From Pseudomonas sp. CROZ-RG-20F-R04-15 (GTDB lineage: Bacteria; Pseudomonadota; Gammaproteobacteria; Pseudomonadales; Pseudomonadaceae), in assembly GCF_022662375.1 (NCBI RefSeq), contig NZ_JAKNQL010000006.1:124001-188000 (forward strand): a stretch of DNA of 64,000 bases. The letters are read 5' to 3'. A program made the position numbers and the translations under genes. The notes under the pieces are model-generated. The model was given only the letters and a program-made list of their open reading frames with translations. It was not told where the DNA came from and did no database searches. Below are positions 17,496 to 27,168 of this stretch, one piece after another. Positions within the stretch are counted from its first letter, which is position 1. The number at the start of each line of letters is the position of its first letter.

Positions 17496-19607
17496 ATGCT
17501 CAATCGCCCCGTTGAGGTAGCCGGAAAGCCTTTGCGAGGGCTACTGTTTAAAATATTTGGCGATAAACAGCAGCGCGAGTCTCCTTCACCGGCTGCGACT
17601 GCCGGTGATCGCAAACCATCGATCGAGTACCGGGCGGACATCGACGGGCTACGCGCAATCGCGGTGTTGCTGGTGTTGATTTTCCACGGCGGTCTGGCGT
17701 TTTTCCCGTCCGGGTTTATTGGCGTCGATATCTTCTTCGTGATCTCGGGTTATCTGACCACCGCGATCATCATGAAATCGCTGAACAACGGTACGTTCAC
17801 GTTCTCGGGGTTTTATACGCGGCGAATCTGGCGCTTGCAGCCAGCGGTGATTGCGTTGCTGGTCGTGACCCTGACAATCACAACACTGCTGTACCTGCCC
17901 GATGACTACGTCGACTTTCTGAAAAGCGAAAAGTACACGTCACTGATCATCTCCAATCAGTACTTTTCCAAAGTCACAACCGGCTACGCCACACCTGATG
18001 CGGCCAGCCTGCCGCTGTTGCACACCTGGTCGCTGGCCATCGAATGGCAGTGGTATCTGGCCCTGCCGCTGGGCCTTTGGTTGCTCTATCGCTACCTGGC
18101 GAAAAGCCTGTTCAAAGCGGTGGTGCTCGGCTTGACCCTGGCGGCAATGGCGCTCGCGCTGTACTTGTCTTACTCGGTTCCTGACAAAAACTACTACTTC
18201 TTCACTGCGCGAATTTTCGAATTGATGATCGGCTCCTGTGCGGTCATTTTCAGCACCGAGAAGTTCAGGCTCAATCGCCTGAGTGCCACGCTGATCTGTG
18301 CGCTGTCGCTGGCGACGATCTTCTACTGCGCCACCCTGGACAATATCCTCCCCGGCTTTCCGCGTTATCACGCCATCGCTGTATGCCTCGCTACTGCAGC
18401 CTTGCTGTTTCAGGGGGTTGGCGATGCGAGCTTCACTTCGAAACTGTTGGCGTTCAAACCCTTGGTGTTTATAGGCACGCTCTCGTACTCCTTGTACTTG
18501 TGGCATTGGCCGATCCTGGCGGTGATGAACTACATGGGCGTCACCCTCACCGCGCCAGCGACGGTCGTTTACTTCGTATCCACGTTCGTCATGGCCTGGC
18601 TCTGCTACGTACTGATCGAAAAGCGCTTTCGCAAGGCCAGGCTCGGTTTTGCCAAAACCCTGGTCGTGCTGATGATTCTGCCCGCAATCGGCCTGTCGCT
18701 GCTCCACGCGGCCAGCGTCAGACAGGAAGGCTGGCCGGACCGCTTCAACGAAGGCTACAACAACGTGTTCAATGGTTTGAAAGCGTCTGTTCCGGCCACT
18801 CGGGAGGGATGCCTGGGTGTCAGTGATGGCGCCGATCCGGGCTGCATAGCGGGCGCCGCGCGGGCCGCACCACAAATATTGCTGATGGGCGATTCGTTTT
18901 CGAATCACTACTGGGGCTTTGTCGAAACACTGGCCAGAGATGCCAATCTTGCAGTACTGACACAGGGCTACCCGGCGTGCCTCGCCTTGCCCGGGATCTA
19001 TATCTACGACGTGAATAAATACACGAACGGGCTGTATCAAAAATGCCAAGACGCCACTCAACGCTATTACGACATGATTGCGAAGCGGCATTTCAAGTAT
19101 GTAATCGTGGGTCAGTTCTGGGAGGCTTATCTCGACGATGACATCGTCACCAGACTGGATGACCCGCGCAGCCCGGAACTGACGCAACAACGCATCGGGG
19201 TCGCCATCCGCAAGGCGCTGGATATCATTGTCGAATCCGGTGCTACGCCGGTTTTTCTGGAAAACACGCTGCCCATGCCTGCGGGGATCAACACCTGCTT
19301 GTTGCAACAGGTCAAGCTGCGCGGCTTGATGGGCAGTGCCGAGCAAAGCAGCCTCTGCGCTACGGCGCCCTGGTCAGGTACGAAAGAGCCGGCGCTCGAA
19401 CAACTGTTCAATGACCTGAAGACCGAGTACCCCGGTTTGATCGTCATTGACCCGAAAATCGTGCAATGCAAAGACGCCGCGTGCATGACCACCGTCGACG
19501 GTTTGCCGGTCTATCGTGATATTGGTCACATCACCGATTACGCCTCTTACAAGTTCGGCGAGATGTACCTCATGCGCTTCGGTAATCCGTTGAAGGTTGC
19601 GCAGTGA
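17496..19607 (+). CDS. OafA-type O-acyltransferase with C-terminal SGNH domain
   Basis: 703-aa inner-membrane acyltransferase. The N-terminal acyltransferase-3 domain (about 43-390, around ten membrane helices) opens YRADIDGLRAIAVLLVLIFH with His64 as probable catalytic base. The C-terminal periplasmic SGNH hydrolase-like domain shows the GDS block (LLMGDSFSNH, about 463-472) and a DxxH-like motif near 672 (YRDIGHITD). Such fusions O-acetylate O-antigen, exopolysaccharide or peptidoglycan. No polysaccharide cluster is adjacent, so the acceptor is unknown. The start has only a weak site (GGGATTAATAA). Confidence 0.88.
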   Translation: MLNRPVEVAGKPLRGLLFKIFGDKQQRESPSPAATAGDRKPSIEYRADIDGLRAIAVLLVLIFHGGLAFFPSGFIGVDIFFVISGYLTTAIIMKSLNNGTFTFSGFYTRRIWRLQPAVIALLVVTLTITTLLYLPDDYVDFLKSEKYTSLIISNQYFSKVTTGYATPDAASLPLLHTWSLAIEWQWYLALPLGLWLLYRYLAKSLFKAVVLGLTLAAMALALYLSYSVPDKNYYFFTARIFELMIGSCAVIFSTEKFRLNRLSATLICALSLATIFYCATLDNILPGFPRYHAIAVCLATAALLFQGVGDASFTSKLLAFKPLVFIGTLSYSLYLWHWPILAVMNYMGVTLTAPATVVYFVSTFVMAWLCYVLIEKRFRKARLGFAKTLVVLMILPAIGLSLLHAASVRQEGWPDRFNEGYNNVFNGLKASVPATREGCLGVSDGADPGCIAGAARAAPQILLMGDSFSNHYWGFVETLARDANLAVLTQGYPACLALPGIYIYDVNKYTNGLYQKCQDATQRYYDMIAKRHFKYVIVGQFWEAYLDDDIVTRLDDPRSPELTQQRIGVAIRKALDIIVESGATPVFLENTLPMPAGINTCLLQQVKLRGLMGSAEQSSLCATAPWSGTKEPALEQLFNDLKTEYPGLIVIDPKIVQCKDAACMTTVDGLPVYRDIGHITDYASYKFGEMYLMRFGNPLKVAQ

Positions 19608-19626
19608 TGTCGACTTTTAAAGGCAA

Positions 19627-19659
19627 GATCAGAAGATCGCAGTCTGAGGCAGCTCCTAC
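19627..19659. repeat. single degraded REP-like unit
   Basis: GATCGCAGTCTGAGGCAGCT CCTAC within 19637-19659 resembles a common Pseudomonas repeat (GATCGCAGCCT...GGCAGCTCCTAC). Only one unit is seen. Confidence 0.45.
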
Positions 19660-19759
19660 GAAGGAATGCGTGTGAAGAATATTGAGCAACCGGCCAATAT
19701 TCAGCACAAAAACCACGTATCCTTCGCGCCCCGTTTGACCATCAACCCGCGAGGACAGT

Positions 19760-20641
19760 TTGTCTAAAGGTATCGCTCTATCGGTTTCGGCTTCGGTGCT
19801 GTTTGCCGTCATGTATTACTACACCTCGTTGCTCACACCGTTGAGTGGCGTGGAAATTTTCGGCTGGCGGATGCTGCTGACTGTCCCGTGCATGACCGTG
19901 TTCATGCTGGTGTCCGGGGAATGGCGGCGGGTGCTGGAGCTGATTCGGATGGTCGCGGCACAGCCAAAACTAATCGCCGGCCTGATCATCTCGGCCGCCC
20001 TGCTCGGCGTGCAACTGTGGCTGTTCATGTGGGCGCCGCTCAACGGCTACAGCCTTGATGTGTCGCTGGGCTACTTCCTGCTGCCGCTGGCGATGGTCCT
20101 GACCGGGCGGATTGCCTACGGCGAGAGCCTGTCGTACCTGCAGAAAATGGCGGTGTTCTTCGCCACCCTCGGTGTGTTGAACGAGCTGTACCAGGTTGGC
20201 GGGTTTTCCTGGGCGACACTGGTGGTGGTCGTCGGCTATCCGCTGTACTTCGTCCTGCGCAAATACCTGAAGACCGACAATCTGGGCGGATTGTGGGTGG
20301 ATATGACGCTGATGCTGCCGGTCGCCTGGTGGTTCGTGCAGGGTGGCGAGCAAGGCTTTGGCGTGTTTGATCAATATCCCGGGTTGATGTGGTTGATTCC
20401 TTTACTGGGTTTGATCAGTGCGTCGGCGCTGGTGGTGTACATCATTGCCAGCCGTTTGCTGCCGTTCAGCCTGTTTGGCTTGTTGAGTTACGTTGAACCG
20501 GTGCTGTTGCTCGGCGTGGCGTTGTTGCTCGGTGAGAGCATCAAGTCCGGGGAATGGCTGACGTACATTCCGATCTGGCTGGCGGTTGTCGTTCTGGTCT
20601 TTGAAGGCTTCAAGCACCTGACGCGCCAACGTCGTCCCTGA
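19760..20641 (+). CDS. RarD-like EamA/DMT transporter, TTG start
   Basis: 293-aa drug/metabolite transporter of the RarD type with about ten membrane helices (SVSASVLFAVMYYYTSLLTP first). Paired EamA halves lie at about 1-140 and 150-290. It starts at TTG 19760, supported by GAGGA 9 nt upstream and by the family N-terminus MSKGIALSVSAS. Substrate unknown. Followed by a REP pair and a bidirectional terminator shared with convergent hpd. Confidence 0.88.
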   Translation: MSKGIALSVSASVLFAVMYYYTSLLTPLSGVEIFGWRMLLTVPCMTVFMLVSGEWRRVLELIRMVAAQPKLIAGLIISAALLGVQLWLFMWAPLNGYSLDVSLGYFLLPLAMVLTGRIAYGESLSYLQKMAVFFATLGVLNELYQVGGFSWATLVVVVGYPLYFVLRKYLKTDNLGGLWVDMTLMLPVAWWFVQGGEQGFGVFDQYPGLMWLIPLLGLISASALVVYIIASRLLPFSLFGLLSYVEPVLLLGVALLLGESIKSGEWLTYIPIWLAVVVLVFEGFKHLTRQRRP

Positions 20642-20658
20642 ACGCAACACAAAACAAA

Positions 20659-20750
20659 TGTGGGAGCGAGCTTGCTCGCGAAAGCGGTGGTTCAGTCACC
20701 CAGGATGTTGAATGGGAGACCGCATTCGCGAGCAGGCTCGCTCCCACAGG
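20659..20750. repeat. REP pair (inverted), GAGCAAGCTCGCTCCCACA family
   Basis: TGTGGGAGCGAGCTTGCTCG at 20659 and GCGAGCAGGCTCGCTCCCAC ending at 20748 face each other in the convergent rarD-like/hpd junction. Confidence 0.85.
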
Positions 20751-20763
20751 TTTTGTATGAAGC

Positions 20764-20804
20764 AAAAAATCCCGGCTCTGCATTACTGCAGGCCGGGATT
20801 TTTT
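20764..20804. terminator. bidirectional terminator between the rarD-like gene and hpd
   Basis: AAAAATCCCGGC ... GCCGGGATTTTTT, with A and T runs on both flanks, serving the convergent genes on each side. Confidence 0.9.
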
Positions 20805-20819
20805 CATTTCAATGGCGGA

Positions 20820-21896
20820 TTACTCGGTGGCAAGCACACCACGTCGCACCTGATCGCGCTCGATCGATTCGAACAGCGCCTTGAAGTTGCCTTCGCCGAA
20901 ACCATCGTCGCCTTTGCGCTGGATGAATTCGAAGAACACCGGCCCCATCAGGGTTTCCGAGAAGATCTGCAACAGCAGACGCTTGTCACCCGACTCCGAC
21001 GAACCGTCCAGCAGGATGCCGCGCGATTGCAGTTGATCGACTGGCTCGCCGTGGTCAGGCAGTCGACCTTCGAGCATTTCGTAGTAGGTGTCCGGCGGTG
21101 CAGTCATGAAACGCATGCCGATTTTCTTCAGACGATCCCAGGTCTCCACCAGGTTATCGCTGAGGAACGCCACGTGCTGGATGCCCTCGCCGTTGAACTG
21201 CATCAGGAACTCTTCGATCTGGCCCGCGCCTTTGGACGATTCTTCGTTGAGCGGGATGCGGATCATGCCGTCCGGTGCGGTCATCGCTTTCGAGGTCAGG
21301 CCGGTGTATTCGCCCTTGATGTCGAAGTAACGGATCTCGCGGAAGTTGAACAGCTTCTCGTAGAAGTTCGCCCAGTAGGCCATGCGACCGCGATACACAT
21401 TGTGGGTCAGGTGGTCGATGATCTTCAGGCCGGCACCGACCGGATTGCGATCAACGCCTTCGATAAACACGAAGTCGATGTCATAGATCGAACTGCCTTC
21501 GCCGAAACGGTCGATCAGGTACAGCGGCGCGCCGCCAATGCCTTTGATCGCCGGCAGGTTCAGTTCCATCGGGCCGGTTTCGATGTGAATCGGCTGGGCG
21601 CCGAGTTCCAGTGCGCGGTTGTAGGCTTTTTGCGAATCCTTGACGCGGAACGCCATGCCGCAAACGGACGGGCCGTGCTCGGCAGCGAAGTACGAAGCGA
21701 CGCTGTTGGGTTCGTTGTTGAGGATCAGGTTGATCGCGCCCTGACGGTACAGGTGCACGTTCTTGGAGCGGTGGGTGGCGACTTTGGTGAAGCCCATGAT
21801 TTCGAATATCGGCTCCAGGGTGCCCGGCACCGGCGATGCGAGCTCGATGAATTCAAAGCCCATCAGGCCCATTGGGTTTTCGTATAAATCTGCCAT
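20820..21896 (-). CDS. hpd: 4-hydroxyphenylpyruvate dioxygenase
   Basis: 358-aa non-haem iron dioxygenase converting 4-hydroxyphenylpyruvate to homogentisate in tyrosine breakdown. Length and sequence fit the P. fluorescens enzyme. The iron ligands of that family are present: His in [10 protein letters not shown] (about 161), His in [11 protein letters not shown] (about 240) and Glu in [10 protein letters not shown] (about 322). C-terminus [16 protein letters not shown]. Start [13 protein letters not shown] at 21896. Monocistronic; the rest of the homogentisate pathway is not in the window. Confidence 0.97.
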   Translation of the reverse strand: MADLYENPMGLMGFEFIELASPVPGTLEPIFEIMGFTKVATHRSKNVHLYRQGAINLILNNEPNSVASYFAAEHGPSVCGMAFRVKDSQKAYNRALELGAQPIHIETGPMELNLPAIKGIGGAPLYLIDRFGEGSSIYDIDFVFIEGVDRNPVGAGLKIIDHLTHNVYRGRMAYWANFYEKLFNFREIRYFDIKGEYTGLTSKAMTAPDGMIRIPLNEESSKGAGQIEEFLMQFNGEGIQHVAFLSDNLVETWDRLKKIGMRFMTAPPDTYYEMLEGRLPDHGEPVDQLQSRGILLDGSSESGDKRLLLQIFSETLMGPVFFEFIQRKGDDGFGEGNFKALFESIERDQVRRGVLATE

Positions 21897-22141
21897 GGTG
21901 ACGCCTCATCATTTCTTATCAATTAACCAGGGTTATTTGTCAGTCATGCGAGGGTGGTGGGTGGCGCACAGGAGATGCCACGTACACTGCGGGCGAGGAA
22001 GTCACCGTAGATCAGTTGAAACCCGAATATCTTCATTGTCGACCCAAGGCTCTTGCGGGCGAGGCTTCTGCTGCCAGAAGACGATTATTATTGTATGCGT
22101 AACCCGATTCTACACAGCGTAAATAGGCTTGTCTGCCCTCC

Positions 22142-23089
22142 CTATAAAATCCGCTTTTTTGCGCCCGGTGCAAGGGGTTTGTTGCACAGGTAGATGCCAC
22201 TCAGGATCAGCGCGCCACCGAGGTACATGGCCGGTGTCAACTGCTCGCCCAGCAGCAGCGCGCCAAGGATGACCGCCGTCAACGGATTAAGCGCGATAAA
22301 CACCCCGCTGCGCGTCGCGCCGATTTTACGGATGCCGTCGTAATAGCCGATGTAGGCCAGCGCCGAGCCCAGGACGCCGAGGTACAGCAGGCTCAGCCAT
22401 TGCGCCACGCCCAGATTATCCAGCGCCTGCCAGCTCAGTTCGCCGCGTACCGCCGCCAGAGCCCACAACATGACGGTGCCGATCAGGATCGAATACGTCA
22501 CGGTCTGCACCGGCCCTAACGTGCGATTCAGATCACGGGAAAACAACGAATAAACGCCCCACCCCAGCACACAGCCGAGAATCAACAGATCGCCGATCCA
22601 TGCCTGCGGCGTTGTGGCCAGCCATTGCGGATTGCGGCTGACGATCACCAGGCCAGCACCGCCAATACAGATCGCGATACCGGCAGTTTCAAGTCTTCCC
22701 AGACGCTCTTTGAACAACCACCACGAGGCGAGACCGATCACCGCCGGGTTCAACGCCACAATCAACGAAGCCCGCGACGCGTTGATGTATTGCAGGCCGT
22801 AAAAAAAGCACAGGTTATAGAAGAAGATCCCGAAGAACCCCAGCAGTGCCAGTTGCAGCCATTGTCGTGGAGTCGGCCGCGCCAAAGGGATCCGCGCCAG
22901 CCACAGAAAGCCGAGCAGTGCCACACTGGCGAGCAGGAAACGCAGGCTGGCGGCGAACACCGGGCTCAGGCTGCCGGCGAGGAAACGTCCAGCGACAAAG
23001 GTGCCACCCCAGACCATGGTCACCATCGCGAGTGTCAGATAAACCGGGATGTCGGACGATGTTGTGTGCAGCTGCTCGACGTTGCGCAT
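22142..23089 (-). CDS. EamA-family (DMT) transporter
   Basis: 315-aa inner-membrane transporter with about ten helices in two EamA repeats (MVTMVWGGTFVAGRFLAG at the start; FIALNPLTAVILGALLLGEQ near the end). The start at 23089 (MRNVEQLHTTSS) has GGAG 5 nt upstream; a frame extension to 23128 is less likely. Divergent from a LysR gene 78 bp away, which probably regulates it. Substrate unknown (amino-acid or metabolite export is common in this family). Confidence 0.87.
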   Translation of the reverse strand: MRNVEQLHTTSSDIPVYLTLAMVTMVWGGTFVAGRFLAGSLSPVFAASLRFLLASVALLGFLWLARIPLARPTPRQWLQLALLGFFGIFFYNLCFFYGLQYINASRASLIVALNPAVIGLASWWLFKERLGRLETAGIAICIGGAGLVIVSRNPQWLATTPQAWIGDLLILGCVLGWGVYSLFSRDLNRTLGPVQTVTYSILIGTVMLWALAAVRGELSWQALDNLGVAQWLSLLYLGVLGSALAYIGYYDGIRKIGATRSGVFIALNPLTAVILGALLLGEQLTPAMYLGGALILSGIYLCNKPLAPGAKKRIL

Positions 23090-23167
23090 GAGGCTCCAGA
23101 CCAAGGCTTTTGAGGAATGCCGTATCATTCACCTCATTCCACATCATCGTAAAATGAGCAAACACTC

Positions 23168-24037
23168 ATGACCCTCACGCAACTGGAAATCTTCTCGCTG
23201 GTCGCCGAACTGCGCGGTTTCACCCTCGCGGCCCATCGCCTGGGGATTTCGCAGTCGGCGGTGTCCCACGCGATGAAGTCGCTGGAGCAGGAGCTGGGTG
23301 TCGAACTGCTGCGCCGGTATCAGTCGTCCGTGGAGCTCAGTGACATCGGTGAGCAATTGCTGCTGCGCGCCCGAGCCATGCTCGGGCTAGCCAACACTTT
23401 GCGCCAGGAAGCCGCTGATGCGCGGGGCATGAAAAGCGGCACCTTGCGCATCGGCTCGTTCGGCCCGACTTCGTCGATCAAACTGCTGCCCAACATTCTG
23501 CGGCAATATCGCGAGGCGCATCCGGGCATCGAAGTGCATATCGATGAAGGGCCGGATCGACAAGTGACGCAATGGCTGGAAGAACGACGGATCGATATTG
23601 GTTTCGTGGTGCTGCCAGAGGAGCGCTTCGACACCTTCGCCTTGATCGAAGACCAGATGGTCGCGCTGCTCCCGTTGGGCCATGCGCTGGCAGCGCGAGC
23701 GGCGTTGAGCCTCAAGGATTTGTGCGACGCACCGTTCGTTCTGACCGAAGCCGGTTCTGCGGAGCTGGTGTCACGACTGTTCATGGCCGCGCGTTTGCAA
23801 CCGAACATTCGCTATCGCTGTTCGCAGTTGCTCAGCACGCTCGACACGGTTGGCCGTGGCGACGCCATCACGATTGTCGCCGAAGGTTCTTTGCCGCAAG
23901 AGGCAACGCCTCGCTACGTAAAGAGGCCATTACTGCCCGCCGTACAACGTCAGGTCGGGCTCGCCGTTGTTGATCGGCGCCAGGCGTCTCCCGCCGCTTT
24001 GGCCTTTATCGAGCTGGCGACGCGAATGAAGCACTGA
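23168..24037 (+). CDS. LysR-family transcriptional regulator
   Basis: 289 aa. N-terminal winged helix-turn-helix (LEIFSLVAELRGFTLAAHRL and GISQSAVSHAMKSLEQELG, about 6-45), a linker helix, then a periplasmic-binding-like effector domain (GTLRIGSFGPTSSIKLLPNI from about 95). Divergent from the EamA transporter, the standard layout for LysR control of an exporter. The effector is not deducible. Confidence 0.9.
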   Translation: MTLTQLEIFSLVAELRGFTLAAHRLGISQSAVSHAMKSLEQELGVELLRRYQSSVELSDIGEQLLLRARAMLGLANTLRQEAADARGMKSGTLRIGSFGPTSSIKLLPNILRQYREAHPGIEVHIDEGPDRQVTQWLEERRIDIGFVVLPEERFDTFALIEDQMVALLPLGHALAARAALSLKDLCDAPFVLTEAGSAELVSRLFMAARLQPNIRYRCSQLLSTLDTVGRGDAITIVAEGSLPQEATPRYVKRPLLPAVQRQVGLAVVDRRQASPAALAFIELATRMKH

Positions 24038-24154
24038 TGAGCGGCGCAAGCGCCTTCTGCCATCTATCCTCCCCTCTGGCTGAAGTTGTTTCAGCGGCGC
24101 GCCGTTATCCGGCCTGAATTCGATCGTTCCATTCCACCGCGACAGGATGCGCCC

Positions 24155-25690
24155 ATGCCGTTGACCGTCAGACCCCGCCGCAAACGCAGCACACGCATCG
24201 TCGTCACACTGCTCAGCGGTGTGCTTCCGGTGCTGCTGGGCAGCGCGATTCTTTACATGCAGGCTGGCCGCACACTGGAACAAGGATCACAACAGACCGC
24301 CGAAGAGGCGCTGCAGCAGTTCGAGTTGATGCTCGACAACACCGCGCAAGCGGCGCGCGAATTGCTGCCACTGGCCGGCCAGACCTGCGAGAACGTCAAA
24401 CTCGCCCTGCGCGAACAGGTGACCCGCCGCCCGTTCGTGCGCTCGACCAATCTGGTGTGGGACGACAACCTCTATTGCAGCTCGTTGTTTGGCGACTTCA
24501 AGGAAGCCGTCAACGCGGGCGACTACAACCAGGGCAAGTTGTGGCTGATGAATGGCAACCCGGTCACACCCGACACCGCTCTACTGGTCTATCGGCTCAG
24601 CAAAGGTCGCGGCGGCGCACTGACGACACTCGACGGATACCATCTGAGCAACATGTTGCGTCTGATCGGCCGGCACATGTTGCTGGTGCTGCAAGTGGGC
24701 GATAACTGGCTGTCGGCCGACGGCAAAGTCCACACTGGTGCCCTGCCCTCGTTGCCGATCGCACAAAACACCCTGGACTCTTCCCGCTATGCGTTCAGCG
24801 TTTCTGCCGGTTTTCCCGAGGGCGAAACTTGGCGTTACATGGCCGATGAATATCCGCCGTTGTTCAGTCTGTTGATCTTTTTTGGCGTGGTGTCGGGGGC
24901 CATCGGTCATGTCTTGCAGAAGCGCTCCACGTCACCCAGCCACGAAATGCTCCGCGCGCTCGAGGCCGGCGAGTTCATTCCTTACTTTCAGCCCGTGGTG
25001 CACGGCGACAGCAAAAAATGGTCGGGAGCCGAAGTCCTGATGCGCTGGACTCACCCCAAAGAAGGGCTGGTGCGCCCGGATCTGTTTATCCCGTTCGCCG
25101 AGCATTCGGGCCTGATCGTGCCGATGACCCGCGCCCTGATGCAACAGACCGCGGCGCTGCTGGGGCCGCTGTCAGCAACCTTTACCCCGCCGTTTCATAT
25201 CGGCATCAACATTACGGCGAGCCATTGCAAGGACCTCGAACTGGTTGAAGACTGCCGGGCGTTTCTCGCCGCGTTCGCACCCGACAGCATCAGCCTGGTG
25301 CTGGAGCTGACCGAGCGTGAGTTGATCGAACCGACCGACATCACTCGGCAACTGTTCGAGCAATTGCATGCACTGGGCGTGAAGATCGCGATTGACGACT
25401 TCGGCACCGGGCACTCGAGCCTTGGCTACTTGCGCAAATTCAATGTCGACTTTCTCAAGATCGATCAGAGTTTTGTCGCCATGATCGGCATCGACGCGCT
25501 GTCCCGGCACATTCTCGACACCATTATCGAACTGTCGGCCAAGCTTGATTTGGGTATTGTTGCCGAAGGTGTCGAAACTCAGGCGCAAGCCGATTATCTG
25601 ACTGCGCATAACGTCAACTTCCTGCAAGGCTACCTGTTCGGCAAACCGATGCCGGCAGCGGACTTCATCAGCGCATTAACTCACCATTAA
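24155..25690 (+). CDS. CSS-motif EAL-domain cyclic-di-GMP phosphodiesterase
   Basis: 511-aa membrane protein. N-terminal helix at about 18-38, a periplasmic CSS domain with the motif in LYCSSLFG (about 107-114), a second membrane helix at about 232-252, then a cytoplasmic EAL domain. Catalytic residues are present: EVL (in place of EAL) in SGAEVLMRW, Asn in GINITAS, Glu in LELTERE, IDDFGTGHSS, Lys in FLKIDQSF, EGVETQ and QGYLFGKPM. CSS-EAL proteins are redox-gated through the periplasmic cysteines. Start 24155 after AGGATGC. Confidence 0.9.
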   Translation: MPLTVRPRRKRSTRIVVTLLSGVLPVLLGSAILYMQAGRTLEQGSQQTAEEALQQFELMLDNTAQAARELLPLAGQTCENVKLALREQVTRRPFVRSTNLVWDDNLYCSSLFGDFKEAVNAGDYNQGKLWLMNGNPVTPDTALLVYRLSKGRGGALTTLDGYHLSNMLRLIGRHMLLVLQVGDNWLSADGKVHTGALPSLPIAQNTLDSSRYAFSVSAGFPEGETWRYMADEYPPLFSLLIFFGVVSGAIGHVLQKRSTSPSHEMLRALEAGEFIPYFQPVVHGDSKKWSGAEVLMRWTHPKEGLVRPDLFIPFAEHSGLIVPMTRALMQQTAALLGPLSATFTPPFHIGINITASHCKDLELVEDCRAFLAAFAPDSISLVLELTERELIEPTDITRQLFEQLHALGVKIAIDDFGTGHSSLGYLRKFNVDFLKIDQSFVAMIGIDALSRHILDTIIELSAKLDLGIVAEGVETQAQADYLTAHNVNFLQGYLFGKPMPAADFISALTHH

Positions 25691-25924
25691 CTAAGCCTGA
25701 TTAAGACGAGCGTACCGATCAGGCGCACCAAATTGATACAAAAGACCGCTGTTGTTACATGAAGACAACATCAGGATTTACTCTTGGCGCATTAACTACT
25801 ACAATTTTTTCAACCTGAGCAAAATTGGCAGGTGAGCCATTTATCACCGAGTCGCTTCAAGGCTCTTGGCTTATAGCTTTGTTTGCGGTTGGTATCAGCC
25901 AAACACACTATTGGAGTAAAGATA

Positions 25925-26290
25925 TTGTCCAGACTCGCTGAATTTCGTGCAGCTGAAAAGGCCCTTCAGGAACAGCTCAAGCAGCTGGAATCGCTGAAGA
26001 ACGATGCCGGGCTCAAGAAAGAAATCGAATTCGAAGAAAAGCTCCAGGGGCTGATGAAAAACTACGGCAAAGGCCTGAAAGACATCATCGCCATTCTCGA
26101 TCCGAACCCGGCAAAATCCGGTCTGCAGACCTCTGCAGCTCCTAAAACCCGCCGCGCTCGCGTGGTCAAGGTTTATCACAACCCACACACTGGTGAACTG
26201 ATCGAAACCAAGGGCGGCAACCACCGCGGCCTGAAAGCGTGGAAGGAACAATACGGTGCAGCCACCGTTGATTCCTGGTTGCGCGGTTAA
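25925..26290 (+). CDS. MvaT/MvaV-family H-NS-like xenogeneic silencer, TTG start
   Basis: 121-aa nucleoid protein that silences AT-rich DNA. The N-terminal coiled-coil oligomerisation region (about 1-60, SRLAEFRAAEKALQEQLKQL) leads through a basic linker (KTRRARVVKVY) to the C-terminal AT-hook-like DNA-binding domain (NPHTGELIETKGGNHRGLKAW). I place the start at TTG 25925, with GGAG 8 nt upstream; the longer ATG frame starts in the AT-rich promoter. Whether it is MvaT or the paralogue MvaV cannot be settled here. A terminator follows. Confidence 0.92.
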   Translation: MSRLAEFRAAEKALQEQLKQLESLKNDAGLKKEIEFEEKLQGLMKNYGKGLKDIIAILDPNPAKSGLQTSAAPKTRRARVVKVYHNPHTGELIETKGGNHRGLKAWKEQYGAATVDSWLRG

Positions 26291-26302
26291 TCCAGCGCCA
26301 AC

Positions 26303-26334
26303 AAAAAAGCCCTGCATCATGCAGGGCTTTTTTT
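26303..26334 (+). terminator. rho-independent terminator after the mvaT-like gene
   Basis: AAAAAGCCCTGCAT/ATGCAGGGCTTTTTTT hairpin with a long T run. Confidence 0.92.
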
Positions 26335-26510
26335 ATTGACAATATCTAACAAATGAAATGATTTTCATCGAACAAGTTACGACTTTTCTGTAACGTTGCT
26401 GAGCCAGATTCCCAAACATTTTGATGCGCAATGTTGCGAATCAGGGTCAGTCTTAAACTTTGTGCTTAATGCCTTCGGGTATCTAACCATCCCGCGAAGA
26501 GTACAGCAGC

Positions 26511-27029
26511 TTAAAGTTTCAAGCTGTTTCTCACCGCCACTATCTCGTCGGCGCTCGCCTTATAAACCTCAGCCTGCCCGGCATAGGAAAGCACATAAGC
26601 CTTGTCCGCCTCGACCGCTGCCACCAGGGTTTGCGACAACACATGTCGCCCGTTTTCGGTGATTGTGCAAGTGGTCTCCAGCGCCGATAACGTACCCAGC
26701 GTGGCCGGATGTACTTTGTTGCAGACACTTTGGTAGCCGCCCTGGAAGAAGTCCTTCTGGATCGACTTGCGCATTTCCAGCAACACGCCTTGCAAGTTGA
26801 CCTGATGCCCGGTCTCTACCTGCGTCATTGTTAACTCCATGACCATCACCTGATTGCCATCAGCGTCGTTTTTGACCGCACGCTGACGGGAGACCTGGGC
26901 AGTCGCTTCAGGTAGCACCTCGACTTGCCAACCGGCCGGCCAGGTAATGCTCGGCTCACTTGCTGATGCACCGACAGCGCCGAGAGAACACGCGAAAAAC
27001 ACAAACAGGGATTTGAACAGTCGGATCAT
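26511..27029 (-). CDS. secreted/periplasmic protein, DUF4946-like
   Basis: 172 aa with an N-terminal signal peptide (MIRLFKSLFVFFACSLGAVG, cut near ASA-SEP). The body contains WPAGWQVEVLPEA and a pair of cysteines (VCNKVHP, ETTCTITENG) that could form a disulphide. Resembles the DUF4946 group as I recall it; function unknown. The start at 27029 gives a proper signal peptide, whereas the longer frame would bury it. Monocistronic, convergent with the mvaT-like gene. Confidence 0.7.
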   Translation of the reverse strand: MIRLFKSLFVFFACSLGAVGASASEPSITWPAGWQVEVLPEATAQVSRQRAVKNDADGNQVMVMELTMTQVETGHQVNLQGVLLEMRKSIQKDFFQGGYQSVCNKVHPATLGTLSALETTCTITENGRHVLSQTLVAAVEADKAYVLSYAGQAEVYKASADEIVAVRNSLKL

Positions 27030-27168
27030 TGCCGGACGCACTCGCAGATTGAGCCGTAAAGTCTGAGCCTCGCCCACGCGCAGGGCAAGCCTGCCCTTTC
27101 ATTTGGCGATGCCGGCAGGCATGCGTATCATTGCGCCCATTCACTCGCCCATAGTTATTGGAGGGCCC

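Noticed and set aside
20712-21887. 391-codon open frame on the plus strand
   Set aside because: Exact antisense of hpd, whose iron ligands and length are clear.
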